Source of the DNA: Owenia fusiformis
Lineage: Eukaryota; Annelida; Polychaeta; Sabellida; Oweniidae
Reading direction: 5' to 3'
DNA length: 64,000 bases
Assembly: GCA_903813345.2 (NCBI GenBank)
Contig: CAIIXF020000010.1
Location: 7,371,169-7,435,168 of the forward strand
Positions within the stretch are counted from its first letter, which is position 1. Every line of letters starts with the position of its first letter. Under the pieces are notes generated by a model. That model saw nothing but the letters and a program-made list of their open reading frames with translations, searched no databases and was not told where the DNA came from. A program made the position numbers and the translations under genes. Of this stretch, positions 10,752 through 23,095 are shown in pieces.

Positions 10752-13205
10752 CACTGCATTTTACGTTATCATACAGTTCTTCAACTGGACCTGTTTTAAA
10801 AAGCACTTCTTCATTTGAGACTCGCTGGAGAAATAAATAGCTTGGGATCAACGTTAAGAAGTGAAATAAAAATGTATTTACCATATTAAAGAGGCATCAA
10901 TGTTATCTTTTTACCAGGTCATATCCCTGACTTCAAAGAATTATAAGAAAGAATGGAAGAGTCTAATTAAGATATTAGAATGACGTCGGAATAAATAAGG
11001 AGAATTTTATCTGTTTCTCTGGTGGAATTAGCGGCTTAATGGCGTATAGATAGATAAAAGCCATAATAGACGGAGGAGAGCTTGATTAATAAGCTAGTAG
11101 AGTAGCCTATAACTTATAATATTATTTTCAATAGTTGATAAGTAAGTGGTATTGTCCATTAGGATTCGACTAGCCTCCAAAGGATTATCGAAACATTGTC
11201 ATGCTTCTAAGCTGTCGATTTATTGATGTTGTTGTTGTTTGTGTATGTAGCATTTTATGTCCTCGACACTATAGTGTTGGATATATCATCAGCCAATAGT
11301 CTACAAGGAGACATGGCATGCTATCAGAAAATCTGATGAGCGCGACACAAACGATTTTTTGAGGCAAAACACAAAGGGTAAGAGTTTAATGAGGATATGC
11401 TTGAATGGCATACTTTAATACCAAGATATTTATTGATTCTACACATTTAGGGAACGCGACAAGTTTCACAGAGCATGGTTTAATATACAGTGATCGCGTA
11501 TTCGTACAAGTGCGTGAGTAATGACTCGACATGATTCGCAAAATTCTAAATGTCGGAGGAAAGGTATGCTTGTTTCTCTTTTCTTTACCATTGTAATATT
11601 ATTTTACCTATAAATGGTATTCCATATGCTCTACAGGGTGTCAAATAAGTCCCGTCCCCCCTTCCTCTACAGCCAAAACCAAGATATTTGGTACTAAGTG
11701 TAATATACCATTGGAAAGGTCTTCCAAAGTTACGTTGATTGTCATATATCTGACACATGTCAATCAATCTCACAAATTTTTACATTGTATCAATTGAGGA
11801 GACCATAGGCCTAGAAACATGGCAATTTGGTGCATTTGGCAGGATTATTTAGATTAAACATGCATATGGCAGTGAATTTAACCAATTTCTGGATAGGGTT
11901 ATATATGCAGAAAATAGAGGTGCAAGGAAAGTGGTGAAAACCTTTTTGTAACAAGTGGAATGTGAAAAAGGTTAACTTTTTGACGTATTTCTGAGGTCAT
12001 ATCCTTGTCATTTTGACGCAAAAAAACTGCTTAAAGGAGGGTACGTTAGCCATAAAGGACATCATGAAAATTTAGGTAAATTTCATCCAAAATACTTGAG
12101 AGTTGGTGAGTTAACATTAAGAGACCCAAGAATCATTTGTCAAAAGGATCCAGTGATTGGCTTAACCGAAATACCTGAACTTAGTTGATAAATGAATCAA
12201 AATCAATAACCCGCCGAACGAAAATGTATATTTCACCAAATTTTCTGTTTTTAGATTACCAAAACCACAAAACCAACATACCTATGGTTAATATATATAA
12301 TACTTTACATTCCATGCATACCAGACGTTCCAACTCCCCTTCAATACTGAGAAAAAAGGGATGTTATGAAAAATAATTATGATCAGCCAAGTGTGAGAGT
12401 CTGGATTCTTTGCATTTCAGAGTGCTCGGATTCACATGTTATAACTGTCCTTCTATATGAACTCCTAAATCCCCAAACATTATTAACTACATTGTGGAAC
12501 ATCATACCTTGGAATCAGAGGGTGAAATTTCTGGCCATGTCTTATTGTTTTGTCACAGATTGATTGAGGATTTTAATGAATGATCTTATTCAGTGTAGAT
12601 TATGCACTTCTGGGTAAATAGAACCTGGTCAGTCAACCTCTATCTTGATTCTCAAGGTTTTAGTTTCTCGAACTTGGAATACAATATATTTTGCGGATCT
12701 TGTCAAGTCATCACTCACGCACTTGTAATAGTAGGCGATCACTGTACATGCAGCTAATTCTTATAAATGTGCACGTTGTAAAAAGCAGCTTGAAAAGTCA
12801 ATTGAAAAAAAGAAAGAGGGACATGCACAAATACTGTATCAAATTGCTTTCCAGTTATAAAAATAATCCAAGTGTCTATTACATAATTGAATTTGACACA
12901 TGATAAATCCAAATGCCACATCTGTGACATTCAGGTATCGATCATGCTTGTTGGATTGAAACTTGATATTTTAGAAATAATGACAAAAGCATGTCAATTA
13001 TGATCACCAGACACTGAGTATACGATCCATTCAGAAAACTAAGATGAAGAGAATCATAGGCCATATACACAAATGAGCTTTGCGACTCTTCCTCTGACCT
13101 TTTTGTAGCGTATGACTGAATGATTAAAGAATAACGTAATGTATTTGACATCAGAGAGTCAATAAAAGATACATATATGACTTTTCAAGAAAAATGTATG
13201 TATAT
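10752..13205. other. No gene seen; one TIR-like end
   Basis: AT-rich DNA between the two LTD genes. The string ctacagggtgtcaaataagt near 11632 matches the terminus of the TIR element at 24182, but I could not find a clear partner end nearby. No exon was found on either strand. Confidence 0.4.
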
Positions 13206-13212
13206 ATTAGTA

Positions 13213-13646
13213 TTTTTTGTCCGCTGTGACGGAGCATTTTCACAGTTCACATTTGCAACTGCTCCGTCACAGCGGACAAAAAAATTAAACATTATTTTTT
13301 ATAAAAGAATTAAAAAGACCAATACATCAACATCTCATTTATACCTTCATAGTTCTGCTAAAACCATGTGTAAATATTATCGTGTCACTATATCGTGCCA
13401 TTAGAAAGTTAAACAAGAAATAGTACATTTTGAACTATGATACTCCGGCGCCATTTTCAATAGCTTTTCTTCCCAGCGTAATTGGACTTCAAACAGAAGT
13501 GAAAGTTACCCGCAAATGATATATCCATTGCATGGAGTAAGTAATTTTGTATGGTATAACGAAACATATGAGTTAAAAAATAAATCGTGAAGTATTCTTA
13601 GTGTTTTTATGAAAAATAGTATGCTCCGTCACAGCGGACAAATATT
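13213..13646. repeat. Hairpin with a third copy of the arm (possible MITE)
   Basis: The arm ttttgtccgctgtgacgg plus agca (13217-13236) is followed after 23 bases by its exact reverse complement (13260-13281). The same complement arm recurs at 13622-13643. Either end of a small inverted-repeat element (13213-13646) has duplicated one terminus, or this is a compact hairpin plus a solo copy. The flanking sequence is AT-rich with no coding potential. Confidence 0.65.
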
Positions 13647-14417
13647 TCGATACCAGCCTGTGAGAATACCAAATGCAAAATTAAACTGAATATGCACTTG
13701 AATATAAAATAATTCTTGGGTATAAATTCTTAAGATTGGTCTACATGTAGAATACACAAAATTCGAAAGAATTTGGTATTATTTCCGATCAAACGAGAAA
13801 ATTTTCACTTTTGCCACATATGCATATTAATATGTGGTCAGTATTGCATTATTGTAATACACAATTGACACAAATTATCAATTTACTGCTACATACTACT
13901 TTCAGTGTTTGATACATTTCTGAAACACATTTCCGGTCCCATTTTCCTCCCATTTTCCTCCCATGTTAAATAAACTTGAAATCTGAACACCTCCTCATTC
14001 GAACAGTGGACACTCATATTTGAAAAATAACCTATCTAATCTGAAAACTTTTAACACAATATCACACATTTGAATTTGCTCAGATATTTTCAATTTAACT
14101 AAGTATGATATCAGAACTTTTGAAAAAACTATCAATTAATCTCAATCATGATGCGTCTTTCTATGTCATAAAGCTATATGGTCGATTGAATCATTAATAT
14201 TCATTGAGAAATATTACTTCAAAATCCAAAAATCTTGCGGATGCAAACACCTCGAGGTAAGTCTGAACACCTTCTAATCCGAATGCTTTTAGCCGGTTCC
14301 AATGCCGTTCGGATGAGAAAGTTTTACTGTACAAGGTGTACAGTAGAAAAAGCTGTTGCTTTTAAGCCTAATTTCTAGGTCACGGTTGGGAAGTGAACAT
14401 GTCAAGCAAAAAGAATT
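13647..14417. other. No gene seen
   Basis: AT-rich intergenic sequence. Strings related to TIR ends that begin cagtaaaac occur at about 14320-14345 and, elsewhere, at 10200. No exon is supported. Confidence 0.35.
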
Positions 14418-14423
14418 TTTATT
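14418..14423 (-). promoter_or_regulatory. Possible polyadenylation signal for the second LTD gene
   Basis: AATAAA on the minus strand, about 390 bases after the stop codon at 14811. Confidence 0.3.
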
Positions 14424-14810
14424 CCAGAGTAAGCAGCATACAATTGCAATACATAAAAAAGGAAATACAAAGACAATTTAACAAGGTTTTTGTACATATT
14501 AATGTTTCAATAGGCTGCAGAAAGTGCGAAGAGCACAATTTACATACATCTGATATTATATATATAACTTTGACGTATTGACATTATTATTAGCCTATAC
14601 TTGAGTATGTAATCAAAATCCCGGACAATCCCGTCAATTTTCAATTATTAGTAATCGACATATTAACGTATCTTGTGAAACAATCACATGTCTTACTTGT
14701 TTCTTGTATCATTATTGTATCAGGCTTTTTTAGGAACATTCTGTCAGATTATACTAGATACTAGATATAGTATTCATTTGGTGCATATTTTGCCTTGTTA
14801 TTGGAATATG

Positions 14811-17800
14811 TCAAACAAACTCTTCTATAGGTTCAAGGCCCATCTGATGTTCCAAAACAATCGACTTTTCAGGAAAAGGAATTACTGGCGACGTTCTATG
14901 TTTAGATGGTATTTTGAGTGTATCACTCTCACATATAACCTTATTTCCATGCCCTAATTTAGCATGGAGGTCAGTATATGGATCATTTTGAATTTTATCA
15001 AAACCGGAAGTTTGATTTGCATCCTCTCTTTGTAGTACAATATGAATCCCATGAGTTGGTTTGTCAATGTTTTCGGCAGTCAAATAACTGTCATGAATAT
15101 GCCGACTCTTGGCCGTGTCATATTTTGCATCATCTCTATCATACGTTTGTGATTTAGGCGGTTCATTGATGAGATCAACACTACCAGCATCATTGCTTAT
15201 CACAGTAATGAAGCTGTCATCATCACCAATATTAACGATGTTTCCTTTCTTAACAAATGCAGCCTCCGATGGTCTCCTATTTCCATTACGCGACCTCTTA
15301 GTTACGCCATGGGTACATGGCATACACGACTTCACATTCAAATAGCCCATATGTATATGTCTAATAAGGGCAGGTGCATCCAACAGTATCACTAATCCCA
15401 CGCAGGAAATCATTATCACAACCCAAATTGTCCCTATGGCTTTACTGACCACCGGCTTGTCCTCTGCCTCATATACTATCTTCTTCAATGGTGCATATAC
15501 AGGCTTTTTAGTTACACGAGGAGGTGGTGTTAACATTATGATAGGTGTTGTACGTTCTAGGAAATCATCTAACTGTGTGCGTTTGAATGGCCTCTCAGAT
15601 GTCTGATGGGTGCTAAATGTTGATATGGATGTGATGATTGATAATGGAAATGATGGAGATATTTGCTCTCGAGTTGTCATGGACTCAGAAATAGTTGTTT
15701 GTTCTTTTGTTGTCGTTTGCTTTGGACGTGATGTTGTAGTTTGGTCAGAGGTTATTTGCTCTAGAGTCAGTGTTGTAGATTGTTCAGTTGTTGAAGTCCG
15801 TTTTGGAGTGGCGGTGGGTTGTTCAGTTGTTGCACTTTGTTCAGTAGTTGTAGCTTGTGCATTGGTTGTAGGTTGTTCAGTGGTTGCACTTTGTTCAGTA
15901 GTTGTAGCTTGTGAAGTGGTTGTAGGTTGTTCAGTAGTTGTAGCTTGTTCAGTGGTTGTAGGTTCTTCCGTAGTTGCACTTTGTTCAGTAGTTGTAGCTT
16001 GTTCAGTGGTTGTAGGTTCTTCAGTAGTTATGGTTTCTTCAGTCGTCGTTGCCTTAGCAGTTGTTGGAAATAAAGTGGTTGACGCCGTGGTTAAAGGCGG
16101 ACAAGATACTGTGATGTTTCCATTTTCTGAAAAATACAAAATTCATTTGATGTTTTCCAAGCAACGGGCATTCACAACAACGGTTTGCCATTGGATGTGG
16201 TATAGTTGCCTGGTTGATGTTCTCTTGAAAAGTAGCTATATAGTGAATGTTATGAGCGAGTTCGAACTTCGAACCCCTGGTAATTTCCAACCTTATTTTT
16301 GGATGACAATGAACTAGCTCAGAATGACTGAGTGTATTCACAATTATTCATTATTATTTATTTTTAACAGAATATCATCTGTATAAGTCTGCCAATTAGA
16401 TACTAATTAACCTACTTACCAAAACTGGCAAGAGGATATACTTTATTATTTGCGTTGTCCGTGTTGTCATTTGTTGTAAACACTTCTTTGTTGATCACCC
16501 AGTTGTCTTCCGAAAAGCCAGCGTCAGGTCCAGTATTATCTTTTCGATGGGCCCAGCCCATATTATAACTCCAGGAATTGTTAATACTTTCTTCGGGCAC
16601 AATGTCCCCAAACTGATCATGTACAGTACCATCTTTAAGCAAGATTACAGCTTCATTATCCCCTTGGAGTTTAACTTTTCTATCTCTATAGAAATGGACC
16701 GTATAGCAACCGAAAAAGTCATCCAATCGGTCCCTATAACTGCTGACGTAGATGAAACTTCCTGCAGAAATACTTGCTCCAACAGGAAAGCTCATATTGT
16801 TTGTTCTACTTGTCAAACCCTGATTCGTAATCTCTATCGTATATCTATCAATGTCAGGAATCTCTGCATCTGTGTATAGTTCAATGATATCGAACATTCT
16901 GACGGATATAACACCTGTTATCACCAACCTCTCACCTGAAAAGAAATTGAAATGTCCTGTTCACATACAGCTAGTATTTAACTCCTTTTGATTATTGTTT
17001 AAGAGCAATACAGCCACCAGGAAAACATTTTGACAAATCACCTCCAGGCGACTGATAAATAGAAATAGGGACTCTGATAATTTCTATTTGGAATGCTAAA
17101 TAAAGTATACATGTAGAATAGATATGTAAATTTCTAATTGTATTGTATTTTGTTTACCACCAATGAAGGCGAGCAATACCTCTTGAGTATATCCCGTATA
17201 TATACGGTCGTAATTTACGTAATTAGTTTGGAAGATAGACCCAGAAACCACCCTCTCAAAGGAGCCCTGTGTTCTTTTATGTGCACTTATACATAGACAT
17301 ACAAGTACACACCACAGCCTTTTGTACGAGTTGCGGACTACTCAGTCAAACACCCTGAAGTACTTCACGCAAACAAGCAAATTAAGTTTTGCCTGAACCG
17401 GGGATCGAATCCGGACCTATTGCGTAAGAGGTACCTGCGCTACCGCTGAGCTACACATTAATCACACTAATGATACGAAATAAAACAGATTTGAAGACGA
17501 TATTTACAAAATCTATCTACAGTTTATTACCATATGCACTAATTCTTAGAGGTCGGGAAGGACTTACGAATTACGGCGAATTACGCGGCAGAAATATACT
17601 GTGATTACTTCTTAAAAATGAGTTTTACTTCAGTATCATAATGTGTTTATAATGTTCCATGTACCAATAGTGACAACCTTATTTGATTCAAAACATCAAG
17701 AAGTGTCCAACGGCATAACGGGGACCTATCAACTTTTAAAAATAATTAAGACCAAAGCCATTAAAGGGTCATCATTGAGTCAACTTGACCTGTCAACTCA

Positions 17801-18520
17801 TGAAGTTACCTTGACCTGACAACTGATGAAATCACCATGACTTCTCAATTGAAAAAGCAAGAATGACCCATTAGTATAATTTATTGAGTCACCATGACCG
17901 TTCAACTCATCAGTGAACATGACATATCAACTCATGTAGTCACCATGACCTATCAACTCATGAAGTCAACATTACCTATTAATTCAACACAAATTAGTTC
18001 AACACAAATGTTAAATTGATTAACTTTGTTGAATTTTCATGATATTAAATGTTATAATATATGAACTTGAAATAAAAATGATTAATAAAAAAACTATTAA
18101 TTCATTGGGTTTGCACGACGTGTCAACTCATAAAGTCACCATGACGTGTCAACTCATCAGTCAACATGACCTATCAACTCATGAAGTCAACATTACCTAT
18201 TAATTCATTAAGTTAGCATGACGTGTCAACTCATAAAGTTAATATGACCTATCAATTCATTGAGTTAGCATGACATGTCAACTCATAAAATCACCATGAC
18301 ATGTCAACTCATCAGTCAATATGACCTATCAACTAATGAAGTCAACATTACCTATCAATTCATTGGGTTAGCATGACCTGTCAACTCATAAAGTGAATAT
18401 GACCGATCAACTCATTGAGACATCATGACTTGTCAGTACATGACAATTGACAAAGTCGAAGTTATATAAAAATGTTCTCTTACCAGTCGAAACCATTATC
18501 AAGTTCAGCAAGATGACCGT
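14811..18520 (-). CDS. LTD-domain, mucin-stalk, single-pass membrane protein (copy B), first exon not found
   Basis: Exons on the minus strand are 18520-18484, 16935-16420 and 16126-14811. Junctions are GT/AG and the frame stays open for 622 residues. The 37-nt exon codes TVILLNLIMVST, the core of a signal peptide. Its size and phases match the equivalent exon of copy A exactly. The LTD-like part has LVITGVIS, IELYTDAEIPDIDRY, AGSFIYVSS, FFGCYTVHFYRD, DNEAVILLKDG and GWAHRKDNTGPD. The stalk is built of TTTEQ-type repeats, shorter than in A. Near the membrane it has KKIVYEAEDKPVVSKAIGT, nearly identical to A, and the tail of 183 residues ends PIEEFV. The starting Met must lie in an upstream exon. 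ATGCAAAGG before a GT at 19694-19686 would fit in phase but lies in a repeat. This is probably a surface receptor or mucin of unknown ligand. Confidence 0.75.
15790..16060 (-). repeat. Tandem repeats coding the TTTEQ stalk of copy B
   Basis: Units of 18-36 bases code variants of ATTTEQ, SATTEQP and TTTSQ. The unit differs in sequence from the stalk of copy A, although the flanking domains are homologous. This means the stalk repeats arose or were replaced independently after duplication. Confidence 0.8.
17391..17458 (-). pseudogene. tRNA-like sequence (SINE head or tRNA pseudogene)
   Basis: The minus strand reads TGTAGCTCAGCGGTAGCGC, close to a pol III A box, and GGATTCGATCCCCGG, a good B box, at normal tRNA spacing. 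The anticodon loop could be CTTACGC (TAC, Val type). The 5' side does not pair with the 3' end GTTCAGGC, so no acceptor stem forms. This fits a tRNA-derived SINE or dead tRNA copy inside an intron of the second LTD gene. Confidence 0.5.
17775..18445. repeat. Degenerate minisatellite, unit about 30-35 bp
   Basis: About 20 diverged copies of a unit such as catgacctgtcaactcataa followed by agtcac. Spacing is irregular, with one AT-rich interruption near 17990-18100. The array lies in the first detected intron of the second LTD gene and ends about 40 bases from its 37-nt exon. Confidence 0.85.
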
Positions 18521-18879
18521 CTGCAAATAAAAAAATATATATAATTTAGTATCAAATAAATAACTTTTCTGGGTTAGCCTGCTGTTGAATTGTTCTAGTC
18601 TTCACCTTAAGTTTGTCATGGGCCAGAATCTCAAAAGAAAAGTATCTGGACATGGATTAGACAAAACTACCCTGTGTCTGGTGAAAATTGAACTTTGATA
18701 GGAGGGTATGCGATGTTCACCTTTTATTGCGAAACCATTATTGGTTAGGTTTCTACTTGGAATTGCTTTAAAAGGCTATGTTATAATGAAATTGTACATA
18801 TCTAATAATAAGGTGTCTTGAAGACGGCTGTATCAACATTTAATTACTACTTTATAAATCGGGGCAATGTCACCACTAT

Positions 18880-19500
18880 TACGCGGTAAACACGATACAA
18901 AAATATGTCATATTCCGCAACGAATATGGCATATTCACTTGCGGTGTATGACAAATTCACCTGCGGTATATGGCATACATACTAACCAATGAGAATGTGA
19001 TACGGAAGTACGCAATTGTCAATTGCATCGATTAAACGAACTAGTAAAACGTTATGAATTATTATAATAATTACTGAATCAACAGTACTGTGTATCGAAT
19101 ATATTAACTTAGCAGAAGTATCAGTCACCAATCTCGCGTAATAAACTTACTCAATCAATCCAGGATTCATATATTAGTACTCGACACACTAACTATATTG
19201 GTAATCCAGCGTAGTTTTACATTTAGAGTCGATTCTCGCAACCAATCAAATCAAGGCTTTCTGTATCACGTTTTCACCTGCCGTATATGTCATATTCACC
19301 TGCGGTATATGGCATATTCCGCAAGTGAGTATGACATATTCCGCAAGTGAGTATCGGCTATTCACTGTAATGGATGTATCGCATATTCACTGCGGAATAT
19401 CGCATACTCACCTGCGGAATATGCCATATACCGCAGGTGAGTATGGCATATTCACCCGTATCACAAATACCGCGCAACCATGAATGTATGCCATATACCG
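18880..19500. repeat. Cluster of nested palindromes
   Basis: Many direct and inverted copies of a core related to cggtatatggcatattcacc, both singly (18900-18985) and densely (19265-19500), so almost any part can pair with another. The block 19380-19450 is a near-palindrome around gcatactcacctgcggaata. It resembles the self-complementary elements at 28.3-30.9 kb in design but not in sequence. Confidence 0.75.
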
Positions 19501-19681
19501 CGTAACAACCACGATCGGATAGTTTTTCGCATGATGGAAATCTACATAGCTCGGCTTTTGAACTGTAAAAACAAATTAAATTATTTATTTCTGTAGGGAA
19601 CGAAACAATATTTTTCTTTTATAGTGAATGAACAGGAATGTTCTACTCTTCCCTGTTAGTTTAGTTGAAATGTTATCATAG

Positions 19682-19764
19682 ATACCCTTTGCATTCGTTC
19701 GACTTCACTTCTTAAAAGAGAGCTTCGTCTTCAGTTTATATAGTTTTGACTGTGCGCAGGGTAA
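19682..19764. mobile_element. Short dispersed element with inverted ends (copy 1)
   Basis: An 83-bp sequence that begins ataccctttgcattcg, contains cttaaaagagagcttcgtct and ends gcagggtaa. A close relative in the same orientation is at 39504-39593. The ends taccct and agggta are inverted repeats, as in a MITE. Confidence 0.6.
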
Positions 19765-22700
19765 TCAAACACCAGGTAGGTGAATTACGACCAACACAAA
19801 GCCCAGTACATGGTAGTGTCCGTCAATTCTGTTATTATAGTAAAACACTGGATTAATCTGAAGTTATCAGGGATGCTTCTTGGTCTACAACTGATTAATA
19901 TTTGGGCATTCTGAGTAATTTTTTTATCTAGAACTAATTACATTTTGAAGTTTGATTTGAAATTCCCAGTGATGTTCCTTGGCACAAAAGTCTAGAACTG
20001 AGTTTTGTAGTATTAGTCTGAAGGTTTACATTGATTACTTAAATCCTTAACATCCTACACAATTGTTCACATCATCATAATATTGCGCACGTTGTATGCC
20101 GGGTTATGTGAATCCCTCTTGATATTTCATTCAATGGAAAGTGTCATGTCTGTATTAATTTTGTCGATAGTTTGATGAAATTTTGTGAGACCGTGCCAAG
20201 TATGTTCAATAAGACGATCATTTGAATAAGAAACCCAGATTTGTAACCTGTTCGTCATTCAATTATTATGCATCAAAAAGAATATCCAAAGAAAGTATGG
20301 CCTTATAATCAAACGGACCCTATTCATCATTCTTGATTAGCTTGCTAAACCTGCTTGTCATTTCATGTACATTTATTGGAGCAATGTCTTATAAAACGCC
20401 ACAAAGATCTGTTGAGGAAGATAATGAATATCTAATAAAAGATGAAATTGTTCAGGAAAATCATTAGTTTAAGAACTTTAAATTTTTACAGCAAACATCA
20501 GTACTGCATTTGATACATGTACAGTATATTGCGTTTGAAAACATTTTAAATTGCAATTCTGTATATCAATCACATGTTACATGTCATTGTGGTACTCAAA
20601 AATAAATGTCTGATCCCTCAATCATGAATATTATGACATCATCTAGATAAACCAACGATCGGATTCAGGTTAATTTCATAGAATTGTCACGTGCTAAATA
20701 AATGCTGCAGAACACATCCCAAACCACACTCGTTTTACTCATCGGGTAATTTGTCCACGCAATTATTTTGTGAAATATTGTTTTCTCCCTGTTTACGCCC
20801 ACCGACGTAACTTGTGATACTCATATTTTGGCTCGCTACCTGAGAAGTATCCTAGATACGGATGCGGGATGACTCGCTAGTGTTGTCTATGTATATCCTT
20901 AATAATTGTAAAGTATATCTACAGGATCATATGACACTTATTTGTGCTAGAAATATTTATTACTTGAGATAATGACTAATAGAAAATGAATTATCCCCGA
21001 TATCAATTCAAATATGATTTCAAAGCAAATTACTCCAGCTTTTACCACCAAGACAATATCTGAAAATAGCCAAAATGTGAAACATAACACTGTAAATGAC
21101 AAACTTTTTATTCGAATACAGTTTTTATCCTTGTATTACATTCTTACTCATGCTATGCCCAGAATAAAATTAATATTAAGAATAGTTTGGTCGCAATCAA
21201 GCATTATGATAAAAGATTTAAACCCAGGGCTTAATGAATTGTGGACTTTAAATGAAAGCGGGAGCCCAAATTCAAAGGCAAGAATGTCTAAATCACCCAA
21301 TGTAATGTGCTTTAGTTCTTATCACACATTGCAAAAGATTTTGTACAAAAGGAACTCGACCAGAAACTATCTGCAAGGGTTTTGAATTTGAATTTCACAC
21401 ATAGCAAAATGCTACTTCAAAAACATTAATTTGATTGTGCCATTTTGAAAATCCTAAATTTTGCTTAAAACCAGATGATTTGAAGAAGAGGATCTTTGGT
21501 CCACGGGTATTGCACTTCATTCCATTCCGAACCGAAAGAGCAACGGCGCCTTTTGATGAAGGATGCAGAAGGGCGTTTAATGTAAAGAATAAAGAGGTAT
21601 CATTTCATCATTAATTTTTAAGACAAAAATAACCTAACCGTATACAACCAGCTCCGGTTTGACATTCAAAACGAGGCTATTAATAAGTTTAATCAATCCT
21701 GGATAATGGTGGAACGGATTAAGAGCATTGGTATTCATAAGTTTAATGAATTGTAGCATCCTTAATGTGCAATGCCTTATGCTTATGGAATGAGAAAACA
21801 ATGTTTTATCATCTGCGAGCGATTTCAAATTACTTTTAGTTAGTTACTACCTAGATGGGGTGTTGTTGTTTCAATTTCATTATCTCACCTCGCTCGCTCG
21901 TAAATGCAATAAATAACATTGATTATGGCTAAAGTTGGGTCATAGTATTTCGATGGCTTTTTACACGAAAGCAAACTATTTTTCTGATTAGAACAAGGAG
22001 GACTGGCTCCCAGGATCGACACTCGATATTCTCAACAATTAAAAAGTCGAAATGTCAATTTTCTGAAATTATAACCGACCATAAATTCAAAATAATCAGT
22101 TCAAAAGATTGAAACCAATATCTCGATCATTTCTTTTGAGTTTTTGAATTTTTCGTTAGGAAATAAGAAAAAAATCAACGATTCAAATGTTGAAGTGAAC
22201 AAAATGGCGGCTGTTTGAATTCGAATTTTGTATCACTGCATGCCCATACGGCATATGGGACAGAATATCGATGTTGCACTCTGGGAGCCAATCCTCCTTG
22301 GATTAGAATGGGTTTGTATGATAACGACTGGACAACGTATTTTCCTGTCAATCATATGACATGTAAGATGTTTTTCATGCCTTGTATCCAGCAGTGTTAC
22401 GATATGGGGTAGAGATTTTTAATTTGTTATGATTGTGACATTTTCTCAAATTGACAGGACACGCTGGAATATTGTCAGCTTAGCTTAAAAATATATACTT
22501 TTTTGTAGACCATCACAAATGGGCCGGGGTAACTGAAAAATGTACCTTTTTGTAGACAATCACTAATGGTGTGCAAACATCACATTTTTAGAATATAATC
22601 ATAGTCCAATTTTTCAATCGGAAAAAATACCTTTTTTCTAGATCATCACAAATAGGGCTAAAACATCACATTTGCAAAAAATTGCAGAAAACAGAGTCCA

Positions 22701-23090
22701 ACTTTTTGATCGAAAAGCTTCTCTAAGAATATGACCAAGGAAACAGAATAACGTGGTTTCACACACGGAAGATCCAGTTGCATTGGAGTTTGGCTCAGTT
22801 CGAATGGTATTAGTAATACAAGCTGTAAAGAAGCTTCTATGGCAATTAATACAACACACTCAACGACCCATTAGATAGTAATATCAATCTATTGTTAAAA
22901 AACAAATCTGATAAATATTTCATGTAATTACTAAGAGTACGGTCATTACATGTTCATTAACTGACAAAGACATGTTTATTCTTTTCTCTGCTGTAAAGAG
23001 CACAGTCGATCCTTGAAACCAATTTATGAATTGATTTATGAAAAAACTCTTGCGTCCATTGGCTTCTATTCACTCACCACCACGAGCTCG
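19765..23090. other. No gene seen
   Basis: AT-rich DNA without supported exons. The open frame at 21014-21385 lacks splice context and protein-like composition. Around 22490-22700 a segment of about 60-110 bases (tttttgtagac..atcac..atgg..catcac) is loosely repeated in tandem. Confidence 0.4.
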
Positions 23091-23095
23091 ACCAT

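Noticed and set aside
15610-16317. Plus-strand open frame of 235 codons, Val/Ser/Cys-rich
   Set aside because: Antisense of the stalk of the second LTD gene, for the same reason.
17391-17458. Functional tRNA gene
   Set aside because: The A and B boxes are good but no acceptor stem can form, so it is better read as a SINE head or pseudogene.
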